From the NCBI RefSeq assembly GCF_028583425.1, contig NC_072807.1, positions 31,439,001 to 31,503,000 of the forward strand: a DNA stretch of 64,000 nucleotides, written 5' to 3'. Numbering within the stretch: the first letter of the stretch is position 1; every line of letters begins with the position of its first letter. The notes beneath the pieces were generated by a model. That model saw nothing but the letters and a program-made list of their open reading frames with translations. It searched no databases and was not told where the DNA came from. A program made the translations under genes and the position numbers. The stretch is from Eublepharis macularius (Eukaryota; Chordata; Lepidosauria; Squamata; Eublepharidae). Below, piece after piece: positions 36,601 through 48,600 of this stretch.

Positions 36601-39600
36601 ACCGATGGACCCGGCCTTGTTTTTTTTACAAGGAGACATTTGATCCCTGAGATTCTGATCCAATCAAAGGGAGGATAAATTAGCCGGTGATTGGATTAAG
36701 GAGAAAATGCCACCTTGGGAAGAAAGGGAGGGGCTGTGTTGCGGGGTTCTCCAATTTCTCTACGCTGCTTCGTGAGTTTGAAAAACAAAACGAACCCCAA
36801 ACACTGCTATGGCCTGGGGCAAAGCTACAGTCTGCCACTTGTCTCAGACCATCTGTCTCAATGATCAGTAATTCTAAGATAGTCCCTGAAACTATTCAAG
36901 GGCTGCTTTGCACATATAAGAGCAACAACAATGAGTCTCTCCACAAAAGACATCTGACACGTAAAGATTACGTGTCGGGAGATGCAATATTAGCTGGGAA
37001 GGGTAGTTTAAAAAGACAGAGCCAGCAGCAGGGCAAAGGCTTTGCTATACATTGGAGCTGTGTGAAGGGGCTGTGAAATGCCAGAAGGGAAACTTCAGCC
37101 CATTATAACCTCTCCAAGTCCAAGCCCAGCTCTGGAAGGCAGCTCCAGCCCATTTCCATTCCTCGCTGCCCTCTGGTTGCCATCCCACACAGTTTTCAAC
37201 TGGAGAGGTGAAAATGACAGAGCCTTCGGGAAGACAAAGATGAAATTAACAAACCCTCTGAAGAGTGATCTCTGCACACTCTGTCTTTTTAAACTACTCT
37301 TCCCTTTCCAGGCAAGCCCTTGACTTCCCTGACTCCAACCAGATCACCTGTTCTTTACTCCCTTACAGCACTTCCACTGCAATCCTGCTGTTTTTTTCAC
37401 TTCAGTGGAATGGAATGCGTTGCCAGATGCCAACCTGGACATTTTGTATGTGTAGAGCAGCAAGAGAGAGATAGAAAGAGAGTGAGAGTTGTTCCCTGTG
37501 AGAGTTGTTCCCTGACTCCAATCGGATCACCAGAGAGAGAAAGAGCAGGCTGCTGCTTTGATTGGGTCTCTGCTCCTCCACCGGTTCTATTACCCTCCCC
37601 TTACATCTCTGTCAGTACAGACCGTTTAGATTTTATCCAGCAGAAGGCAGGGGGAAAAATGCTTTTTGCTAATTTGGACCTTTTAAAAAAAAACCCAGGC
37701 AAGATCTCTGGGTTGAGACCCGGCAACCTTGAAGCTTACAGGTGAAAGTCTGTTCCTGAGTTGAGCCACGCCCTAGAATTCTCTGGCAATGTTTTTACCG
37801 CAGAGAGCTGCATGGAAGTCTTTCCCCCAGGAGATGCTAGTGTACGGGCTGTGAGCGCATCAGAGCAACAGCAGTGGAAACCAGAGAGCACGGGCTCAGA
37901 GGCATATATCTCTGGCCAAACAGGGAGGCCATTCAGACTTCCCCCAAAGCAGATGTGGCCTTTTAATCCAGCACTTACCGGCATGGTCTGGCTGCCGTGG
38001 AGGCTGTTGATGGCTGCTTGAGCCTCTGCGTGGCTCCCATATTTCACAAAGGCACATCCTAGAGAGGAGAGGGCAGCAATCGTTAGCTTGGAGGCATGCA
38101 GGAGAATGACCAAGAGTGGCATAGGATGGTGACTTCTCGTGGGGTAATGCAAATGGTAGACAGATGACGTTCGCTTGTCACCTACACTGTCAAGTAGGCC
38201 TTGCCTGTCTATCTTATCCACCGTACATAACTTTCCTTTCCCCATTTTTTTCTCACAAGAACCCTGCGATGGAGGTTAGGCTGCGAGAGAATGGTCATCC
38301 CAAGTGACCTTCCATGGCAGGGTGAGGATTCGAATCTGGGTCTCCCAGATCCTAAGTCCAATGCTCTAACCACTAACATCACACTGGTTCTTTTTTTTCC
38401 GTCCCCTCTTTTGTGTTGTTAGCTTGAGGGCCAGTTCACAGTTCTATCTTTTCCAGCCAAGTTAAGGAAAAAACCTCTCCAAGTCCAAGCCCAGCTCTGG
38501 AAGGCAGATCCAGCCCATTTCCATTCCTCGCTGCCCTCTGGTTGCCATCCCACACAGTTTTCAGCTGGAGAGGTGAAAATGACAGAGCCTTCAGGAAGAC
38601 AAAGGTGAAATTAACAAACCCTCTGAAGAGTGATCTCCGCATGCTCTGTCTTTTTAAACTACCCTTCCCGGCTAACTTTGCATCTCCCTATACTCCCTAA
38701 ACTCTGGTTTTAATAGCAAAATCCATGCATAGCACATCCAGGTATGAACAGAGCATGCATGCTGAAATGGCCACATCCCTCCACGATAAATAATAAAGAA
38801 GAGCATGGCCCTTTCTCAGTCTTCTGCATATATTGCATTAAAATCCTCACTCTTGTCCTGGGCACTCCTTTAAACATAGCACATTCTGAACTATTTTTCT
38901 GTTTGCAAAAGATGTTGGGAAAGCTAGGGCCGTCTGCACATGCCATTAATGCTCAGCAACGTTGCTCAACACTCACGGAATGCTAGCATCTTTCTGACGT
39001 CATCGCACCCTGAAAACGGAATCATGATGAGTGACATCAAAAATCATGCCATAAAGACGCCGCCATTCTGTGAGCGTTGCACGATGTTGCACGATGTTAA
39101 TGACGTGTGAAAATGGCCTAGGACTAAGTGGTTTAAGATATTGGGAGAAAGATACTGGGATTGCTTTAAGTTGGTGGTTCCTCCTTGTGCATGTCTGGAC
39201 CCAAGCCTTAAACCTCATGTACTTTATTATTGTTTTCCAACAGCTGATCAAGATAAAAATCAAAACAAATAAAGTTTTCCAGCTCAAGAAAAAAACTGAA
39301 AAAAGAGGAGAAAAAAAACTCTTAACAGCAACCGAGTCTTAATTTACCAAGCAGATTAATGCAATAACAATCATGAAAGAGAGAGAAATGGAAGGAGATG
39401 CTATCAGCCTAAAAAAAACAAAACAAAAAAGGGAGTTTGTCTACAATCAATAAAAACAAAACACATGATATCTGGATGGCTTTGTGACATGTGAATCTGA
39501 CTTGTCTATATAGATTACAAAAAGGAACCAAACTTTTTTTGCTTTGCACGTAACCTAAACTTGCCAATCTTTGAGAAGTCTATTTGTGGCAGAAAAAAAA

Positions 39601-42600
39601 AACCCAAATCCTCTAACTTTTGTTTTTCATTTTGGCTCAGAAAGGATGTGATGAACATACTAATTAAAATGACAAAATCTCTCCTTTAAAAAAGTCTCTC
39701 CTGTCCAAAATACCAGCTAGTTCAGAAATTCATGGTAGGAGAGTTCCCATGACCTCAGCTCAAACTCTACCCTCACTCATTTGGGCCTTTTAAAAGTATG
39801 TAGAAAAGAATTCTTGGCTGAGATCTGGCAACCGTGTAAGTAAGCTTTCAGGACAAAGCTGAAGTTGGTTCCGAGTTCCTTATTCCCAGTTTCTAGTTCC
39901 ACAGTCTAGGACTGTGTGATCTGGGGCCATCCAAGATTGTTTGAGGGTACGGAGGGCTTGTATCTCTTACCCTACTATGAAGCTGATAATTCAAGAATTG
40001 GGCTTTGTAGGAGGACCTAGTATATGTCCACTTAGCGGGGAGAGCCAACTGAATATGAGGGTGTATGATATGTGCCCCTACAGTCTTTATTTTGGGGTTC
40101 AGAGCTGTTGAATTTCCCCCAATATTTGTGTTTTGCTCTGTGAATAAGAAACTAGGAACTGCGAACCAACTTCAGCTTCGTGCTTTCAGGGGACTCTGAT
40201 TTCAAAAGGAAAAGCACCTAAGAAAACACAACCAGGAAGTCTGGCACAGAAAATCTCAAGAAAAAGTCACAGCAACTAGCTAAGTGCCATGGGCATGTAA
40301 TAAACAAGTCATGGCACCAAATAAAAAGCTTTTCCTCCAACACCATGGTCTGCTGGTACTTTAAGGAAATAAAGAGTAGGATTCAAACTAACACCACCAA
40401 AGAGACCTTGGAGCAAGAAGTCTTAGGAAAGAAGTATCCCTTCACTGCAGTGGGCTGAGGGCTGACTTTGTAACTGAAGAATCAGAACACAGAATAAAAG
40501 ATTTTTTGTCTCCAATCCACTGTCTACTGCTGAGGGAAATATGGTGGAAGAGTGGGATTTGAACTCACACACCCCCATCGCCAAACCTGGTTATTGTTTT
40601 TTTTTTAAAGAGGAAAGATGTATCATGAATAATGGTTCAAAGACTGTTCTCAGAGGGGGAAGCAATTGAGAAAACGACATGACAATTTGGGGCAGGGAGT
40701 TCACTCCTTCACGGGAGCTTGCTTGGAACAACGGAGGCGATAGATAACTCTTTCCTCCATCTCCACGTCTGCTGGTGCTTTACAGTAAACAAAACCCAGC
40801 CCAAGCCGCCATTCCCAATGAGCAAAAGAGCTGTTGCTTCATTCCATTTCTAGCCAAGCCATTCTCCATCTCTCCCTCCACCCCACTCCTTGCCTCTCAC
40901 CTTTACTGGCTCCATCGGGGCCTCGGAGGATGGTGCATTCTTCGATCTGGCCAAAGGGCTCAAAGAGTCTCCGGACATCGTCCTCGCTTTGCTGTTTCCC
41001 CAGCATACCCACAAAAAGCTTCCTGTCTTCTAAAAACAAACCAAGCCTCATTAGGAAGAGCAACATTCAGCCCTGTAAAAAGCAGGGCAGTAGGGAAGCA
41101 TGGCTGGGGGTGGGGGAGAAGGGCAGAAGGCAGCTCTGACATCAAAGAATCTCTTCCTTGCAACATGGGAATTACTGGAGGGGTGGCTAGGATTGATCAA
41201 CTGTCCCCCCAGTCCTCCTTTCCTAAGTACACTAAGTAGGAAACAGATCCAGAGGACTTAGCCGTGTTAGTCTGTAATAGCAAAATCGAAAAGAGTCCAG
41301 TAGCATCTTTAAGACTAACTAACTTAACTGTAGCATAAGCTTTCGAGAATCACAGTTCTCTTCGTCAGATGCGTCCTGATGAAGAGAACTGTGATTCTCA
41401 AAAGCTTATGCTACAGTAAAGTTGGTTAGTCTTAAAGGAGCTACTGGACTCTTTTCAATAGGGCTCCTAACAATCCCTTATCACTAGCTCAGTCTCATCA
41501 GATCTTGGAAGCTAAGCAAAGCTGGCCCTGATTAATACTTGGATGGAGACCACCAAGAAAATCTAGGTTACTACACAGAGGCAGGCAATGGCAAACCACT
41601 TCTGAATGTCTCTTGCCTTGGTCATAGATCCAGAGGAGTTAGTTGTGTTAGTCTGTAGTTGCAAAATAGTAGAGTCCAGTAGCACCTTTAAGACTAATTA
41701 ACTTATTTGTAGCATAAGCTTTCGAGAATCACAGTTCTCTTCGTCAGATGCGTCCTGACGAAGAGAGCTGTGGTTCTCGAAAGCTTATGCTACAGTAAAG
41801 TTGGTTAGTCTTAAAGGTGCTACTGGACTCTTTTCGATTTAAGTAGGAAACAACGGCCGTTTCCACACACGTTGAATAATCCACTTTCAATACGCTTTAG
41901 TTATCCTTTAGAAGTGGATTTTTTGTTCCACACATGGAAAATCAGTTACAAATGTTCACTAAAGCGTATTGAAAGTGGATTATTCAATGTGTGTGGAAAC
42001 GGCCAACTTCCAGTTATGTCAGGGAGAGGAAGATCAGGGCCAAACCACATGGGTAAAAGCAGCCATGAATGAAGCCAACAGAGATTGGGGGCCTGGCTTC
42101 AGGAGAGGAGAGTTTGAGCTTTTCCTATTCGCAGTTCATGCGTTGCCTGGGTGTCTGGATTTTGTCTGGATTCTGGCCTGGGCATGCCACCCAGTGTCCA
42201 TTTGGACCTAGATTTCTGGGCTTTTTTTTTTTTTTTAATCCATTCATTTTGTAGCATTCATTTTGTGAGAAACAAGCCCAGATCCACCCAGTGAGAAAAG
42301 TCATTCCTAGAATTAACCAGCTTGCCGTGTCACTCCCTGAAAAAGCTGTGTTGTCAAAAAAGAAAACGTGAGCAAATCCTAGATAAAAAGATGCTTCCTT
42401 TGATCCTTCCCCGACTCGTTGGGACGGTTGCCAGGAGCAGACAGCAAGCAACTAGTAGACAAGGCAACAGTGCATATACTGGAGTCGCACAGTTAGCAAA
42501 TTTGAGCAATATGCAATTTAGGCTGCCTTGATTTGTGGGACTACAACAATCATGTAGCCACTAAGCAGCTGCTGATCAGATAGGAATGGGTCATTTAATG

Positions 42601-45600
42601 TACTTTGGGCAAAAATAGGGTGGCCACCTTTTTCTGGCCTGGCTCCTATACGAAATTCAACTGGTGCAGCCTTTGCCATCACAGCATCTCCATGTCAGGG
42701 AAAGCTACACTGGTCGCTTTTCTGGCTGTTCGCTGTTAGTGTTAGGGACATAAGAGCCCTGCCTGAGGAAAACAGGAGGGTGTATTTAAATATGGAGCAA
42801 GCAATGAAAATGAGCGTGCCTGTCACATGAATTTGGAGCATGTCTTAGGATATCGAAAGGACCACAGTAGCTGGCTTGGATTAAAAGCTGATCAGCAGGT
42901 GCTTTGAGGAGTCTCTGTTGTGTGAGCCAATGGCTGAATCCCCAGAGAAAGGTGGGTGCAAAACCTTTTCATAAATAAAATGTATCGCGACACCCCCTCC
43001 AACTTTTCACGAACAAAGATAGGAACACTACCCCAGATTCTTGTACTACCAATCACTGCCCCTCCTGCACTTTCATGGTTGCTGAAGATTTTCTTCTGAC
43101 TGCCGTAAGAGGTATTCTGAAATAGCCTTCCACCCATTTAAAAAGCCACAAGGGTGTTTCACAGTTAGATATATACTAGAAGAATATAATTCTCTGACAA
43201 CAGGTTAGCAGGGCTTTTTGTCTGGGAAAAGAGGTGGTGGAACGCAGTGGGTTGCCAGCACAGGGGGCAACTCCTGGCGGGAGGTGATGCCCCTGGGACC
43301 CCATGTGCACACACAAAGTGCATGCACGCTTCCAGGACTGTGCAATGATGTCACTTTGGGCCACAAGGGGAGTTTTTAAAAATTTAAATCGCCCTCAGCG
43401 AAAATGGTCACATGGCTGGTGGCCCCGCCTCCTGATCTCCAGACAGAGGGGAGTTTAGATCGCCCTCCGCGTCGTGTGCGGAGGGCGGTCTAAACTCTCC
43501 TCTGTCTGGAGATCAGGGGGCGGGGGTCACTAGCCATGTGACCATTTTCAAGAGGTGCTGGAACTCCATTCCACCGCGTTCCAGCTGAAAAAAAGCCCTG
43601 CAGGTTAGTAATAGTTCAGAATATATCACACTGGCTGCAGGGTTTGAAAATGCATTGCCTGGTAATAATACTTGGTATTGAAAGAGCATTTTCAATATTT
43701 CAGCAATCTTTACACCATCACCTCTGAAAGACAAGCCACCAATACAGAGGTGACTTCTTCAAGTTCTTCCACCTTTTTCTGCCGGAGAAAATTATGAGTG
43801 CTGAACACCCCGCAGCTACAAAGGTCAAAACCAAGCCAAGGATAAGAAAATTAGGAGAAGTAAATCTGGAATGAATGCTGCATTTGGAGTTTGATGTAGA
43901 AAAGGACTCTGGTCTCTCTTGTGGTGGAAGATGGAGGGAGATAACCCTGGTTGCAATTCAAATAACCCTGGGGCTACAGTTTCAGGAGTCGTGTTACTTT
44001 TTTTAAAAAATGGGGAATGAAGCAATAATAAAAACTTGCTTCAGGCTACCCAGAGAATATGTTGGTAGCTAGTATAATAATGTAATAATAATAACAACAT
44101 TCGATTTATATACCGCCCTTCAGGATAACTTAACACCCACTCAGAGCAGTTTATGAAGTATGTTATTATTATCCTCACAACAAAACACCCTGTGAAGTGG
44201 ATGAGGCTGAGAGAGCTCTGAGAAGCTGTGACTGACCCAAGGTCACCCAGCTGGCTTCAAGCAGAGGAGTGGGGAATCAAACCTGGTTCTCCAGATTAGA
44301 GTCCCTCGCTCTTAACCAGTATACCAAACTGGTATGTTAAAGAGTAGCTTCTGTATTGGACTAGGATCTGAGAGATCCAGGTTTGAATCTCCGCTCTGCC
44401 ATGGGTCACCTTGGGCCAGTCACTCTGATTTATTTATTTATTCGACTTTTAGCTTGCCTGCCCCGCAAGCCTAGTCTACCTCTCAGGAAGGATAAAAGAA
44501 CGACGTTGCAAACCACTTTGGGTTCCCATGGGGAAGAAAAGCAGGGAATAAATATTTAAATAAAAAAAATAATCATGGTTGAACTTAATCTGAAGCAGAG
44601 ACCTGCTGGCTGATAGCTCACTCACTTATATTTTATCATTAGGAGCACCAAAGCGGCTAACAGATTAAAAACACACATAATAAAAATACATCTTAAAAAT
44701 CATTAAAATTAAACAAAACCACAATTGAAACCAAGCTAAAATATACATACAAACAGCAATTAAAACACAGGGCAAGAAGGAGGAATCACTGACGGAATGC
44801 CAGACAAATAAAACAGCAGGGCTTTTTTTCAGCTGGAATGTGATGGAACGGAGTTCTGGAACCTCTTGAAAATGGTCACATGGCTGGTGGCCCCGCCCCC
44901 TGATCTCCATACAGAGGGGAGTTGAGATTGTCCTCTGTGCCACGTGACACGGAGGGCAATCTCAACTCCCCTCTGTCTGGAGATCAGGGGGCGGGGCCAT
45001 CAGCCATGTGACCATTTTCTCCGAGGGCAACCCACTGAGTTCCACCACCTCTTTTCCCAGAAAAAAAACCCTGTAAAAAAGTATCCAACCACTGGTGGAA
45101 GATGGCACCAGAAAGGGACAGGTGAGTGTCTCGGGAGAGAGAGAGTGTTCCTGTATTTCAGTGTCATGAGTAAGAAGACCCTCTCCTAGGTTGCCACTTA
45201 CCTAATTTCAGAAGGCAGAGGCACTCAAATCAGGGCCTCACAAGATGACTGTAGGGGTTTGGGTAGATTTGTAGGGCATTAGGGGATCCTTCGGACATGC
45301 TGGTCCTAAGCTATACAGAGCTTTAAAGGTCCATTCCAGCACCTTGAACTGTGCCAGGAAACAGACTGGCAAACCAGTGCAGATGGGCCAAGACGGAGTG
45401 ATATTGTCTCTACAGTCCACTCTAGCCCATATCCTGGCTGCAGCGTTCTGCGCTTAATGATGCTGCATTAACTCTGTTGTCCACTGTGACGGCAAAAAAG
45501 GCCTCCACCTGGATGTGCAGATGGAGAAAGACAAAGCAGATTTGGGAGGGGGGGGTGCAGTCAGCCAATGCCAAAAAGGGAAACCAAAGGAGACAGAGAA

Positions 45601-48600
45601 ATGGAACTAGAGTGTGGTAACCTTAAGTCCCAGCCTAGCAGGGTTATGATGGACTACCCAAACACACACCACCCACCAGTTCTTGCCGAAGGGACATAAA
45701 TATCTAAAAACACAGGAGAGGAGAAGGTAAATAATGAACGTTTCACTGTTATTGCCTGCATCTGGCTTCTGAGGCCCTTGTCCCAACCGCTGGGGAATCT
45801 AATGGCATTTGACAATGGAAATAAGGTGGCCTCTTTTTCTGCCTGCGTGGGGAGAAAACTCGGAAGAAAGCCCTTGAAGCGCCGCATTGAATCTGAAAGG
45901 GGAGTTAATCATCTGGAATTTGGAAGAAACCCCAAAGAGGTATGCGGCCCAACATGGCAAAAATCGTCCATGCAAAAAAAAAAAAAAGGCTTAACATTCC
46001 CCCCATGTCATTTCTGCCAAAATGCCTCAGGGATTCATGTGACTTTTCTTTTTTTAACTCTAAAAAGTAGCATTTGTATTAAAAAATTGTTAACACACTT
46101 GTTTCTTTTGTCGTCTTCTCTGGGGAGGGACTGGTCTATCTCGGAAACATCGCAGTCCCCTTTCCCAGTGGAAAACATCTATGCTTTTCTTCTGCCCCCC
46201 CTTGCCAAACTTCTTCCTGCCATGGATCTTCGGAAGAAACACCTTTCCTGGAAAGAAGATGGTGCTGCAAGCGCTGACGGACAGGACGAGCGGGTATCTG
46301 GGCCAGAAGAATGCTGTCCTCTACTGAAAGGATTTCTTCTCCTCCAAGCCTGGCTCAGGCAGCTTTCTCGTTCTTGCCTGTCTATTGATTTTTAATCCCT
46401 TACCAATTACATTCTGTAAGTGGGTAATTTATTTCCCCGATCCCTTTGGGACACCAGAAGCTTCTGCTGGCACCAGCTGAGTCGTGTTTAATAACTACAT
46501 CTCTCTCTGAATACACTGTTATTTACCCTGCTCAGGAAACTCAACCCTGGGAATAAAACATCACTGGGTTTTAAAGTACTGATCCTCATAGACCATCCTG
46601 GCTATGGACAAGGGCCTTAGGGAGTGAGGAGAAAGTCTATAGAAAACACAAGAGTCTGTTCAGAATCGACCCATTTCTAGCTTTGATGTGGCAGAACCTA
46701 AAAGTTTTTCTCCTGCTCCCCAAATGCTAGAACTCAGGAATGTTCAATACAGCTGTTGAGCAGAAGGTTCAGCTATATGAACTAGAGGAAGTACTTCTTC
46801 ATACAATGCAAAATTGTCCTCTGGAACTCACTGCCACATGGTATAGTGATGGTTTAGTTGGCTTTAGAAGGAAATCAGACAAATTCATGGAGGATAATCA
46901 CCAGGGCTTTTTTTTCTGGGAAAAGAGGTGGTAGAACTCAGTGGGTTGCCAGCACAGGAGGCAACTCCTGGCAGGAGGTGGTGACCCTGGTACCGCATGC
47001 GCAAAGTGCACGCACGTTCTTGGGACCGCACAATGACATCACTTTGGCTCAGTTGGAACAAAGGGGGAGTTTTTAAAAGTTTAAATCACCCTTGGTGAAA
47101 ATGGTCACATGGCCGGGGGCCCTGCCCCCGATCTCCAGACAGAGGGGAGTTTAGATCGCCCTCTGTGCTGCCAGATCAGGGGGCGGGGCCACTGGCCATG
47201 TGACCATTTTAAAGAGGTGCCGGAACACCGTTCCACCGCGTTCCAGCTGAAAAAAAGCCCTTACAATCACAATGGGTAAATGGAACCTCTATGTCCAACA
47301 GCAGTGTACCTTTGAATATCAGTTGCTATGAAGGGCAGAAATGGGGGGGGAAGGTTTTGGACTAAGTCATTGTTCTAGTATTCTTGCAGAAGAGGGACAG
47401 CAAAAGAATAGGGGGGGGGCTAAGGATAGTGAGTCTCAACAACTGGCAGATGTGGAGCGGCTGGTAATTAGTCTAGGAAAAGATCAGCACATGAGAACAC
47501 CAGCAAGTCCTTTTGATGAAGAATTGGATGCATTTTTAAAGTACCTTTCTAGTCGTCATGATTATAAAGTTAACTTCAAATAATGCGCACCAAAAAAAGA
47601 AATAAAAAAGAAATTGACCATGTGCTTTTAGCGGTATGCCAGTATCATGCCTGCTGTAGGGTGAGCCACATTTCTGAAATCAGAAAGGTTCGCCAATTCC
47701 CCTAGAGGGTGCTGGTCAGCCACTGACTCCCATTCTCATAACTTTTTAGAGGATGCAGAAAGCTGCAGTAGGTGGCGGCTACAGTGTAGGTATTACTGTC
47801 AAAAAAGTCAGGGCCTGATTGCGGGAAAGCAGGTGTACAAGCTTCGGCCTGCAACGGTTAGAGGTAAAAAAAAAAGTGGCTAATATTTTCCTAAAATTTG
47901 AATAAATTGATACTGTGATTATTCTGTTCCCTCTTACTGCTTAAGAGCTAGTGGCCTGTGAAGATTCATGGAAATGAGCTGCACGCCAAAGATCTCTGTC
48001 TCCAGAATTTTATCAACACTCAGGGGCTTGATGCCTCCCCTCCCTTTCTCTGTTAGCTGTCTCCCAACTGCTCTCAACATTTTGCAGCCCCTGGAGCACG
48101 TTCAGCTACTCTTTGAGCGAGGAAGGGCTCTTTTTTGTCGATTAAATTGCAAGTCATGTTTTTATGCATGCCAGCAGAGTTCTACCTTGTCTGTGTGGTG
48201 TGGTTTTGCTGCTTTAATTGACCTGCACAGGACACTTACTTTATTACCATAGTTAGTAAGTCTACTATGCTATATGGTTGCCAGCTTCCAGGTGGGGGGT
48301 GGAATTACTCTGGATCTCTCCCTGGAATTACTCTGGATTACTCCCTGGAATTACTCTGGATCTCTCGACAAAAAGATATCAGTTCCCCTGGAGAAAATAG
48401 TTTCAGCTGGGAAGCTGTGTTGGTCTGTTGTAGAAGAGCAAGATTCGGGTCCAGGAGCACCTTAAAGACCAACTAAATTTCCCGGGTATGAGCTTTCGAG
48501 AGTCAACGCTTCCTTCAGCAGATAACTGGAGAAAACGGCAGCTTTAGAGGGTGGGCTCTATGGCTTCACATCCCTGCTGAACTCCTATCCCTTCCCAAAT

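Noticed and set aside
45778-46395. 205-codon plus-strand open frame
   Set aside because: No domain, no splice context, antisense to CELF6 in an intron. Reads as translated intronic DNA.
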